A stretch of DNA of 64,000 bases from Parabacteroides acidifaciens (GTDB lineage: Bacteria > Bacteroidota > Bacteroidia > Bacteroidales > Tannerellaceae), in NCBI RefSeq assembly GCF_003363715.1, contig NZ_QREV01000001.1:124001-188000 (forward strand). Reading direction: 5' to 3'. Position 1 is the first letter of the stretch; each line of letters opens with the position of its first letter. The notes beneath the pieces are model-generated. The model saw nothing but the letters and a program-made list of their open reading frames with translations, ran no database searches and was not told the DNA's origin. The position numbers and the translations under genes are program-made. Positions 50,386-58,396 of the stretch are shown piece after piece.

Positions 50386-51939
50386 ATGAAACTGAGAACT
50401 ATTTTTATGTCAATGTTGGTGATAGCCGCCTTGACCAGTTGTAACAATGATGACGTAGATCATCACGGCGGTCCGCAGATGGCAGACGTAGACGTGGCGT
50501 ATCTTTCCATCAAAATCGAAACGCAGCCGACGACCCGCGCTTCCGGTTCCACCGAAAAACCCGGGGCAAACGAGAGCGATCTGAAAGCTCTTTACCTGAT
50601 TACTTTTGATGATAATGGCATGGTTGTGGGAATCCCCGGAACAACAAATTATTTCACGATGCTCTCTACATCCTCGACAACACCAGAAGCGATCAAAGTG
50701 TCGAAAAACGCAAAACAACTATTGGTGATTGCCAATCCTGACGGAATGCTTAAAAACGCAATCAACAATATCAGCGTGACATCGAGCTTCAGCTCTGTCA
50801 ATGCTGCAATCACCGGTACGACAAAAGACGAGGTTATAGACAACCCCAACAGTATCAGTAAAGGTTTCACGATGATCAACAGTGGTCCCAATGAAGAGAC
50901 AGAAGGTAAAGTAACCAACCTGCTCATCGACATCTCAAACAGTCTTAAAGATAATGAGGATGAAGCTGAAGCCAACAGAGTGCCTGTCAGCCTTGAGCGT
51001 CTGGCAGCCAAACTCGACTTGCAGGAAAAGCCGGGTGGAGCCACAACAAAACAAGAAGGAGCGTCTTTTACGTTCGGTCGATGGACACTCGACGCAGTGA
51101 ACTCGACCTACTACCCATGCGCCGAAAAACACATACTTGGAAGTACGCATACCCAGGGTATCTATAAAAAGAATTTCTATACATACGATCCAAACTTCAA
51201 CGGAGCTTCCGGACTTGTATTTGCAACAATTGATACAGACAACGATTATAGCCCGTTGCTGGCTGAATCTTATGACTGGCAGAATAAGGGGACAACCGCT
51301 TATTGCATCGAAAACACAATGGATGCTGACGATCAGCTATTCGGAAATGCAACCCGTTTGGTGATACAAGCGACCTATTTCCCGTCAGGCTTCAATACTC
51401 AAGGTGACTGGTTCAACTATGCCGGTAAGAATTATGATGGCCTTGAAAAACTGAAAGAGGCTTATAGCGAAGCCGGTGAGGACTCAAACTTAAAGAAAGC
51501 TTGTGACAAAATGTTTAATAAAATCAAAGCGTATGCAAGCGAGCATCCCGGAATTACCATCTCCGGAGTTAATTTCGCCAGCCTTACAGAGGAAGATTTA
51601 AGCAAGATACCTAACGGCGGACAAGTAATCAAAGATGGTAAGGACGACGTGATCCGCTGGTATCAGAAAGGCCTCTGTTACTACTACTACATGATCCGTC
51701 ATGACAATACATTAGACGACGAAATGGTTTTCGGAAAATACGGTGTTGTACGCAACAACTGGTATTCGCTGACATTGAATTCCGTTGGCGGACCTGGAAG
51801 CCCCTGGTATCCGGAAGCAAACAACCCGGGCCCGGGTGATCCGGACCCAAAAGATCCTATCGATGAAGCAGCAGGTTATCTGGGCATCACCGTATCGGTT
51901 GCTCCATGGATTGTATGGGAAAATGAGATTGATATTTAA
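50386..51939 (+). CDS. Major fimbrial subunit (Mfa1/FimA-like type V pilin)
   Basis: This 517-aa pilin precursor is a lipoprotein (signal to ALTSC, C19). A two-domain beta-sandwich follows and ends LGITVSVAPWIVWENEIDI, the C-terminal strand that donates to the next subunit in type V pili. The TTR51-A52SG site fits the Arg-specific trimming that exposes the groove in such pilins. FWAAK-type seams are absent, while YYYYMIRHDN and VVRNNWYSLTLNSV match Mfa1-type proteins. First gene of a four-gene operon. Confidence 0.82.
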   Translation: MKLRTIFMSMLVIAALTSCNNDDVDHHGGPQMADVDVAYLSIKIETQPTTRASGSTEKPGANESDLKALYLITFDDNGMVVGIPGTTNYFTMLSTSSTTPEAIKVSKNAKQLLVIANPDGMLKNAINNISVTSSFSSVNAAITGTTKDEVIDNPNSISKGFTMINSGPNEETEGKVTNLLIDISNSLKDNEDEAEANRVPVSLERLAAKLDLQEKPGGATTKQEGASFTFGRWTLDAVNSTYYPCAEKHILGSTHTQGIYKKNFYTYDPNFNGASGLVFATIDTDNDYSPLLAESYDWQNKGTTAYCIENTMDADDQLFGNATRLVIQATYFPSGFNTQGDWFNYAGKNYDGLEKLKEAYSEAGEDSNLKKACDKMFNKIKAYASEHPGITISGVNFASLTEEDLSKIPNGGQVIKDGKDDVIRWYQKGLCYYYYMIRHDNTLDDEMVFGKYGVVRNNWYSLTLNSVGGPGSPWYPEANNPGPGDPDPKDPIDEAAGYLGITVSVAPWIVWENEIDI

Positions 51940-51979
51940 GACTGTCAAGTCCTTGATGTAATAATAGTTTCATTCGGAA

Positions 51980-52015
51980 GAAACTTTAGTTCCACCCTCA
52001 TGAAACAAAGGTTTC
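51980..52015. repeat. 22-bp-period palindrome pair in fimbrial operon
   Basis: 14-mers GAAACTTTAGTTCC (51980-51993) and GAAACAAAGGTTTC (52002-52015) are 22 bp apart with spacer ACCCTCAT. A half unit precedes them at 51958. Flanks TTCGGAAGAAAC and GTTTCTTCCGAA also pair, making a long hairpin between the pilin stop and the anchor gene that could adjust pilin/anchor mRNA ratio. Confidence 0.75.
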
Positions 52016-52049
52016 TTCCGAAAGTACTTTTTAATAATAACACAGGAGT

Positions 52050-53075
52050 ATGAACACGAACAGAACATATCGGAATTTTAGTGCATTGGCCTTGACAGTC
52101 TTCGTGTCTGTCTTCCTGTTGTCTTGCATCAGAGAGTATATAGATGAATGCAGGACATACCTCGAGTTTATCTACGACCATAATATGGAGTACACAGACT
52201 CTTTTGATCCGCATGTCGGCTCCGTCGACCTGTTTATCTTCGATGCGCAGGATAAATACCTGTTCACTATGCAATCTTCGCAGGAAGAACTTATTGGAAA
52301 CAAAAGAATGCCTTTTGGCTACAACCTCCCTTTCGGGAAATATAAGATATTGACAGTCGGCGGACTCTCCGACAACTTCCGTGTCACAGGAAAAAACGGA
52401 AGCCGGCTTATTCCCGGAGAAACAACGCCATACGAAACACAAATAGCACTGGCGCGTAACTCGAATACCGTTTCCCATGAATTTCCTCCGTTATGGATCG
52501 GGACAACAAAGGAAATCGATTACCAGGCAAATGAGACCGTTCATCCCATACACCTCATAAAAGCAACCAATCTTTTCAATCTGGTGTTGGCAAGTTCGGA
52601 CTACGGACAAGAGACAAAGGCCGATACGAATGCTGCCGCCTATACGTTCGAGATCACTACTCCCGAAGGCGCAGTCTACGGACATGACAACAGCCCGAAA
52701 AATAAAGAAACAGTGAAGTACACCCCCTATTCCCTGACAGCCGGCGATGCCGCATCCGGAGCAATAGCGGAAGCCCATATTAATACCGGGCGGTTACTTC
52801 ATGAAGAAGAATATGATTACCGGCTCACCGTCTGCAGTACGGAAACCGGAAAGGTCGTATGGGATTACGACCTGATGAAATTATTGGAACATACCAAGCC
52901 CGCTTCGCGCCCTGACGGCAACCCGTTGCCCATGCAGGAATATCTGGACAGACAAAGCGAATGGCATATTGTAGTTATATATAAAGGAGATGAGCCGGGT
53001 GGTCCTGAGAACTTTGTCGCTGTCAAAGTGATTGTCAACGACTGGATAATATGGCTCAACGATATAGGAATTTGA
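52050..53075 (+). CDS. FimB/Mfa2-family fimbrial anchor lipoprotein
   Basis: This 341-aa lipoprotein (signal to VFLLSC, C26) follows the pilin gene. It has the FimB/Mfa2 pattern: VGSVDLFIFDAQDKYLF, LPFGKYKILTVGGLSD, IHLIKATNLFNLVL and a closing FVAVKVIVNDWIIWLNDIGI strand. Such proteins anchor the fibre in the outer membrane and limit its length. It is 110 bp after the pilin gene, with the palindrome pair between. Confidence 0.82.
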   Translation: MNTNRTYRNFSALALTVFVSVFLLSCIREYIDECRTYLEFIYDHNMEYTDSFDPHVGSVDLFIFDAQDKYLFTMQSSQEELIGNKRMPFGYNLPFGKYKILTVGGLSDNFRVTGKNGSRLIPGETTPYETQIALARNSNTVSHEFPPLWIGTTKEIDYQANETVHPIHLIKATNLFNLVLASSDYGQETKADTNAAAYTFEITTPEGAVYGHDNSPKNKETVKYTPYSLTAGDAASGAIAEAHINTGRLLHEEEYDYRLTVCSTETGKVVWDYDLMKLLEHTKPASRPDGNPLPMQEYLDRQSEWHIVVIYKGDEPGGPENFVAVKVIVNDWIIWLNDIGI

Positions 53076-53095
53076 ATATTTGAAAAAGGAATTTT

Positions 53096-54472
53096 ATGAA
53101 AACGATATTGAACCTGATATACATAGTTATTGCGACCATAACCCTTTATGCTTGCACAGCAGAGCACGCAATAGGCGAACCTGTCCTGCAAGATACAAAG
53201 GGGATGATGGCTATAAATATCATTACAGGCGATGTGCAGGTCGATGAGTATGTATATTCCGCCCGCTTTATTGTGTTCGATAACGTATCGACTTATCCCA
53301 CTGTCGATATCAACCAAATGGTAATACTGGACAAAAACAACGTCTGGTCATTCAATACCTATTTGAAAGTTCGCCATAACCAGGACAAAGCGCTCATCGT
53401 CATCCTGAACGAACCGGATGCATTAACCAGGACATTAGAGTCGGTAAGCTCTCCTTACGATCTGAACACGATAAAATTCCAAATGGCAGATATTTTCAAT
53501 CAAAACCATACAGCTATCGGGACAAAGGGAATACCGATGACGGGCATCGTCCATAACATCTCCATAACAGAAAGTCATGCAAACGAAAACAGCGCCCTTG
53601 CACAAGAATTAAGAGTCGAACGTGCAGTCGCACGGGTCGATATTTGGTTCAAAACCTATCCGTGGTTTGAAGCAGCTGTTACAGAGAATACTAAAATCAC
53701 CTTGTCGAGGTCATATGACGAAGGCTATCTGGTTGGTCCCGACATATTTTTCGGTTCCGATATGCAGACTGTCATACCCAATAAGGAGGTTGTCTGGCAG
53801 CATACGGGAGTTCCTTTGAAAATCGGGTATGAAGCAAAACGATATTGTTCTTTCTATACACCGGAGAGAACCTGCGACGCGGCAAACCATAACGATAAAC
53901 TAATCTTGACCATTGAAGGCATAGACACCGAAGAAGGACAAAGAAGAGCCGTTACGACCTTGTTGGACTTTACCGATATGACCAACTTAGAACCCCTGAC
54001 CATGCGAGAGGTAAGGCGTAACTATGTCTATAAAACAATCGCAAATATACATAGAGAAAAGATAGAGTTTTACACCACTATCAGTCCATGGACAAATGTC
54101 AAGCAAGACGTTATTATCGATCCGCAATATTTCCTGACCGTGAGTGAAGATAACCTCTACTTGCCGAATTACCAAGACAGAGCCGATGTGATTGCCATAA
54201 CCAATTATGACCATAGCGATCGGAATTACCCGGATGGCATCTGTATTGGAGAAACACGATATTATACCAAAACAGGCGAACCGGTCACCGACACCAACAG
54301 CCTTTTATATGGTTGGCTGCGGGTAGCTCTTGACGAGAAGGAGGGCTATCTCCGCCGGGAAATAGAATACTCGAATATGCAAGAGATAAAAATTCCAGAG
54401 CATAACGGTTGCTATGCAATAGCAGAAGTCAAAGCCGGCAACCTGACAAAGCTGATCAGGATCAACCGCTAA
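53096..54472 (+). CDS. Fimbrial accessory lipoprotein (Mfa3/FimC-like position)
   Basis: This 458-aa lipoprotein (signal to TITLYAC, C20) lies 20 bp after the anchor gene. The first 300 residues are fimbrillin-like beta-sandwiches (SARFIVFDNVSTYPTVD, ARVDIWFKTYPWFE, YKTIANIHREKIEFYTTISPWTNVKQDV). A BACON-like C-terminal segment (FLTVSEDNLYLPNYQDRADVIAITNYD) follows. Its place in the operon suggests an accessory or tip-adaptor subunit. The segment ELRVERAVARVDIWF matches the core of these proteins. Confidence 0.72.
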   Translation: MKTILNLIYIVIATITLYACTAEHAIGEPVLQDTKGMMAINIITGDVQVDEYVYSARFIVFDNVSTYPTVDINQMVILDKNNVWSFNTYLKVRHNQDKALIVILNEPDALTRTLESVSSPYDLNTIKFQMADIFNQNHTAIGTKGIPMTGIVHNISITESHANENSALAQELRVERAVARVDIWFKTYPWFEAAVTENTKITLSRSYDEGYLVGPDIFFGSDMQTVIPNKEVVWQHTGVPLKIGYEAKRYCSFYTPERTCDAANHNDKLILTIEGIDTEEGQRRAVTTLLDFTDMTNLEPLTMREVRRNYVYKTIANIHREKIEFYTTISPWTNVKQDVIIDPQYFLTVSEDNLYLPNYQDRADVIAITNYDHSDRNYPDGICIGETRYYTKTGEPVTDTNSLLYGWLRVALDEKEGYLRREIEYSNMQEIKIPEHNGCYAIAEVKAGNLTKLIRINR

Positions 54473-54502
54473 AATGATTTATAATTAAATACATATAACA
54501 GT

Positions 54503-56743
54503 ATGAAACAATATAATATCCTGACAAGAATAATAAGCGCAATCATCCTTTTGCTGTGCATAATGGGATGTACCGACGAGTCCATAATCAGTGGCGTTAT
54601 ACCGACAGAAAATAAAATAACGGTAAAAATGACTATGCCCGGCTTGGAAATCCCTATGCTGACCCGTTCAGGTGAAGATAGAATTTGGGAAAGAAAAATT
54701 GAGGAGGTAGACCTGATGTTCTTCGACGATTCATCTCCAAGCGAATTAATCAAACACGTTCATATCAATCAATTTTCAGAGGAAACATGGGGTGATGATC
54801 ACTTCATCTTATTCCATTTGGCATTAGGAGAAAATGAAGATCTCAGCCATGCCCGCACCGTTGTCACAGTTGCCAACGCTCATGACAAAGTAATGGATGT
54901 ATTAGGACAATATCCTCCCAAGAGTATATCCAAAACAGATTTATTGGATAATCTGATATTCCAGAGTTCCGGTCAATGGGACACTTCCGCCCTGATACCA
55001 ATGTATGGAGAAACATATGTATATGGCATCTATAAAGGAGTACCGGTACCCAATATCGAAATGAAACGTATGCTGGCGCGAATTGATGTAGAAAACAAGG
55101 TAAACGGAAGTATTTTCAAATTGGAAAAAATCCACTTGGCAAACTACCGTACAAGCGGATTTATCGCCCCCGCCTGGAGCCATCATACCGGACTGATAAT
55201 CGGAGAATGGGAGCATACATATCCTTATTCGAGAAATATGGACCCGATGGTTCCGTCGGGCTTTACTGTAAATCCCCCTATCGAATACAGCTATTCGCAG
55301 TACGATAATCTCCCGGGACCGCTAATGGAAGGACTAATATATACATACGAAGCTCCAAAAGCTACTCCAAATGAAAAAGTATGCCTTGTGTTGGAAGGTC
55401 TTTATAAGGGAGTGCGCACCTATTACCGTGTCGATTTCACTTCCGACCGGGAGGCGCATGAAGATTATGAAGTCTTTCGCGGAGACGATGTCCCGTTATA
55501 TCGCAACCATAAATATGTCGTAGCGATTACCGCTGCCGAAGGAATCGGTTATCCGAGTTTTAATGAGGCAATTAAGGCCTCATCCGTACTGTCGAACCTG
55601 AAGACCTCCATCCTGATTGTGGATATGGCAGGAATAAATAACATTGTTTACGACGGGCAATACTTCATGGGAACCGAAAAAAAGGTAATCGACGTGCCCT
55701 GGAAGACAAGCAAAGAATTAAAGGTCAAGATTGTTTCTGATTATCAAGGTAGCTGGGAAGCTGAAATCCTCGACCCGGAAAAAGCATACTGGCTAAAGTT
55801 TGCAAACGGTACGACTTCCGACAGAGGCGAGAATCTCTCCGGCTTGGACCTTCTTGTGGCAGAGTCTACCCCTCCTCTTGAAGATTGTTATGCAACCGGC
55901 CAAGTCGTATTCTCTACCGGAAGACTCCGCGATACCCTTACTATCCGAAGAGTCACATTGGCAGAAATGTTTGCACACAGTAATATTATGATTATCGACA
56001 AGAGTTTGACATTCGCCACTTCGGATATAGATAGAGAGAGACTTAGGCCGACTGCGCAAGGAGTACTCTTCAAATGGGGATCGCTTTATCCGATCAGACC
56101 GGCCGGCAATCCTTACGAATCGCACAAATACGAGAGGTGGGAGGATATACCCTATGCCCACTGGAGTTTCAATTTCACGACAACTCCGACAAATAACAAA
56201 GATGCCGATGCATTCAAAACATATAACAATAACCTGGGTTTCAAAAAGGAAGCCGATATTGGCGATATATGCCGCTATATTTCAAGCCAAAAGACCTGGG
56301 GCGGAGGCAAATGGCGTTTGCCGACTAATGAGGAGCTAAGGTCACTGCTTGCAGAAACGACAAAAGACCCTCATATATATCGTTTTGGTAAATTCGGAAA
56401 TATAACGAATGGCCTCAACAATGCGGCCGACAGTGTGTTTTTCAATATAGTCATGACAGGTACTTTTACTTATTTGAGCGGATTACAATTAGGAATCACA
56501 GCAAAAGACCATGTTAATGATACAAATTATCCGCCCGCCGGATCTATTATGCTTCCGGCTTCCGGTGGCCGGTATTTAGACGGCGAAGTTCAATATATTG
56601 GAGAGATAGGCGTTTACTGGTCTTCAACACCCGGCATTAATAATGAGACCGTCAGTTGCCTTCATTTCAAGCATGATGAGATTGAGTTTTACGATATAAA
56701 CCGTTCATGTGCATTTCCGGTCCGCTGTGTCAGGGACTATTGA
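54503..56743 (+). CDS. Fimbrial tip protein with BACON-like and FISUMP (lectin-like) C-terminal domain
   Basis: This 746-aa lipoprotein (signal to CIMGC, C23) is last in the operon. After the signal comes PMLTR55-S56GED, an Arg site like that of the pilin. Fimbrillin-like domains follow to about 390. A BACON-like beta-sandwich (about 395-485) precedes a C-terminal domain (about 520-746) with GGKWRLPTNEELRSLL, LPASGGRYLDGEVQYIG, YWSSTP and FPVRCVRDY. That is the FISUMP/Lcl-type pattern, related to C-type-lectin folds. It is a good candidate for the adhesive tip; the ligand is unknown. Confidence 0.78.
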   Translation: MKQYNILTRIISAIILLLCIMGCTDESIISGVIPTENKITVKMTMPGLEIPMLTRSGEDRIWERKIEEVDLMFFDDSSPSELIKHVHINQFSEETWGDDHFILFHLALGENEDLSHARTVVTVANAHDKVMDVLGQYPPKSISKTDLLDNLIFQSSGQWDTSALIPMYGETYVYGIYKGVPVPNIEMKRMLARIDVENKVNGSIFKLEKIHLANYRTSGFIAPAWSHHTGLIIGEWEHTYPYSRNMDPMVPSGFTVNPPIEYSYSQYDNLPGPLMEGLIYTYEAPKATPNEKVCLVLEGLYKGVRTYYRVDFTSDREAHEDYEVFRGDDVPLYRNHKYVVAITAAEGIGYPSFNEAIKASSVLSNLKTSILIVDMAGINNIVYDGQYFMGTEKKVIDVPWKTSKELKVKIVSDYQGSWEAEILDPEKAYWLKFANGTTSDRGENLSGLDLLVAESTPPLEDCYATGQVVFSTGRLRDTLTIRRVTLAEMFAHSNIMIIDKSLTFATSDIDRERLRPTAQGVLFKWGSLYPIRPAGNPYESHKYERWEDIPYAHWSFNFTTTPTNNKDADAFKTYNNNLGFKKEADIGDICRYISSQKTWGGGKWRLPTNEELRSLLAETTKDPHIYRFGKFGNITNGLNNAADSVFFNIVMTGTFTYLSGLQLGITAKDHVNDTNYPPAGSIMLPASGGRYLDGEVQYIGEIGVYWSSTPGINNETVSCLHFKHDEIEFYDINRSCAFPVRCVRDY

Positions 56744-56797
56744 TTGACGCATACGATTTTTCCAGCATCCGCGCCTGGAAATTTATTCCGTATTTCT

Positions 56798-56840
56798 CCG
56801 CTCCTGTCCCATATTTTCCCGGACAGGGGCGGTTTTTTTT
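56798..56840 (+). terminator. Intrinsic terminator of the fimbrial operon
   Basis: CCGCTCCTGTCC (56798-56809) pairs with GGACAGGGGCGG (56821-56832, one wobble), followed by eight T residues. Confidence 0.92.
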
Positions 56841-56851
56841 CGGACGGGAAT

Positions 56852-57005
56852 AAAAAAAGGGGCACGAGGGGCACGTTAAAAGGCTTTTTCCGTAACTTTT
56901 ATAAATATACAAGACGAGATATACTCTTCTGTAGCATATCTCGTCTCGCGTTATGATAAATGTTTAGAAAAAGGCCTTTTAACGTGCCCCTCGTGCCCCT
57001 TTTTA
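56852..57005. repeat. 150-bp nested inverted repeat (MITE-like)
   Basis: Outer arms of about 38 bp (56852-56890 and 56967-57005) are reverse complements apart from one inserted base and A/T run lengths. Each contains the direct doublet GGGGCACGA/GGGGCACGT. Inside, AGACGAGATAT (from about 56911) pairs with ATATCTCGTCT (to about 56946). No coding capacity. A short palindromic mobile element is one reading; an RNA-level structure or recombination site is another. Confidence 0.7.
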
Positions 57006-57260
57006 CTAAAATGGAATAGATAAATTTGAGTCAGTATGCTCTTTTTCAACAGTTTGACTAATCTCGTCTTTCGGCAGTGTTTCGTCTGTAAATCCCATCT
57101 GACGGGCCTAAACCGGGTCAAAAGTCATCTCTATGACCGCAAAAAGGCGTCTGACGTTCCGCTTTAACTGTTCAAAATCGCCCCTTTTTAGCATCTTGCC
57201 CAGGTTATTTACGTTCAGATTAGTGATCTACAGACGTGTTTTTCGACTAATTTGGCCCAT
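57006..57260 (-). pseudogene. Decayed 84-codon gene with two internal TAG codons
   Basis: On the minus strand one frame runs from an ATG (57258-57260) to a TAG (57006-57008), interrupted only by two TAG codons. It reads MGQISRKTRL, stop, ITNLNVNNLGKMLKRG..LFAVIEMTFDPV, stop, ARQMGFTDETLPKDEISQ and so on. Both stops would be Gln (CAG) with a single C-to-T change. The amphipathic, protein-like composition suggests a former gene. I do not recognise it. Confidence 0.4.
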
Positions 57261-57305
57261 ATTTCACTGCTCGAGAGATATAATGGCGCATCGAAACAAA
57301 AAGTG

Positions 57306-57313
57306 TATATTTG
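57306..57313 (+). promoter_or_regulatory. -7 promoter element for the EamA gene
   Basis: TATATTTG, 17 bp before the ATG at 57331. Confidence 0.65.
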
Positions 57314-57330
57314 CAACAAAATATACAAAT

Positions 57331-58236
57331 ATGACCGCAAATAACAAGCAAATGTATCGCTTTCACTTTCTGGCAATCCTTACCGTTATAATATGGGGTA
57401 CTACTTTTGTCTCGACTAAAGTGCTTATAGGCAACGGACTGACGCCGGTCGAAATTCTCCTCTACCGCTTTGCACTGGCGTACGCCGGTATCTGGTTCTT
57501 CTGCCCGCGTAAGCTGCTGGCCAAATCCTGGCGGGACGAACTGCTCTTTCTCGGGTTAGGGCTTTGTGGAGGTTCCCTTTATTTTATTGCCGAGAACACG
57601 GCGTTAGGGATTACCCTTGCGTCGAATGTGTCGCTGATTATCTGTACAACCCCTATCCTGACCGCTCTCCTTTCACGCCTGTTCAATAAAGGGGAACGGC
57701 TGAAAAGGCATTTGATATATGGTTCCCTGATGGCTCTGCTCGGAGTGGCGCTTGTCGTTTTCAACGGCAGCTTTATCCTGCAAATTAACCCGCTGGGCGA
57801 TATGTTGACCTTATTGGCTGCCCTGATGTGGGCATTCTACGGGTTAATACTGAAACGGCTGGGAAACCGGTATCCGACTCTTTTTGTCACCCGGAAAGTA
57901 TTCTTTTACGGAATCATCACCCTGATTCCCGTCCTGATAATCTCTCCTATCCATCCGCAAATGGAAGTACTGACAGCGCCTGCCGTTATCGGAAACTTGC
58001 TGTTCCTTGGCGTTATCGCTTCCCTGCTCTGCTATATCATGTGGAACACCGCCGTGAAAGAATTAGGGGTTGTCCGCACGACAAATTATATTTATGTCGT
58101 TCCCTTAGTCACCCTTCTGACTTCGGCCATCGTCATCGATGAAACCATTACGGTGATTGCGCTAATCGGTTCCGCTTTCATCCTTTCGGGTGTATATGTA
58201 GCAGAGAAAGGATTCACACTGCGGCGAAATAGCTGA
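57331..58236 (+). CDS. EamA/DMT-family transporter
   Basis: This 301-aa inner-membrane protein has ten predicted helices in two EamA repeats. The first repeat begins FLAILTVIIWGTTFVSTKVLI and contains YRFALAYAGIW. The second begins GDMLTLLAALMWAFYGLILKRLG and ends VVPLVTLLTSAIVIDETIT. Members export amino acids or metabolites; the substrate is unknown. The start at 57331 matches the promoter position; ATG at 57352 is an alternative. Confidence 0.88.
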   Translation: MTANNKQMYRFHFLAILTVIIWGTTFVSTKVLIGNGLTPVEILLYRFALAYAGIWFFCPRKLLAKSWRDELLFLGLGLCGGSLYFIAENTALGITLASNVSLIICTTPILTALLSRLFNKGERLKRHLIYGSLMALLGVALVVFNGSFILQINPLGDMLTLLAALMWAFYGLILKRLGNRYPTLFVTRKVFFYGIITLIPVLIISPIHPQMEVLTAPAVIGNLLFLGVIASLLCYIMWNTAVKELGVVRTTNYIYVVPLVTLLTSAIVIDETITVIALIGSAFILSGVYVAEKGFTLRRNS

Positions 58237-58239
58237 CAA

Positions 58240-58385
58240 AAAAAGGGGATATGTCAAAAGTCCCTTGTCCCCGCGCTTGACGCGGGGCCGCAAAAGAACA
58301 GGCCTTATCAATCAGTTGTTTATACGGTCGGTTTTAATGCGATCCCGCGTCAAGCGCGGGAACAAGGCTGTTTTGACACATCCTC
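58240..58385. repeat. REP/BIME-like inverted repeat element, copy 2
   Basis: Two GC-rich palindromes, CCCGCGCTTGACGCGGG type and its complement, face each other. Outer arms of nearly 48 bp (from about 58250 to 58297 and 58336 to 58383) pair imperfectly, starting with GATATGTCAAAA and ending TTTTGACACATC. The inner part GCAAAAGAACAGGCCTTATC matches copy 1 (GCAAAGGAACAGGTTTTATC). Lying between convergent genes, it probably also stops transcription from both sides. Confidence 0.78.
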
Positions 58386-58396
58386 TTTTTTATATA

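Larger units (their letters stand above)
56744..57330. other. Intergenic region with terminator, nested inverted repeat and decayed gene
   Basis: These 587 bp contain the operon terminator (56798-56840), a 150-bp nested inverted repeat (56852-57005), a degraded minus-strand gene (57006-57260) and the promoter of the EamA gene (57306-57313). Confidence 0.7.

Noticed and set aside
50250-50400. Invertible promoter for the fimbrial operon
   Set aside because: Such switches in Bacteroides have inverted repeats on both sides of a promoter. I found no matching inverted pair within about 400 bp upstream of the pilin gene.
57006-57260. Recoded TAG (Gln) phage-like gene
   Set aside because: Some gut phages read TAG as Gln, but this frame also ends in TAG, the neighbours use standard code and no phage genes are near. 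Decay is simpler.
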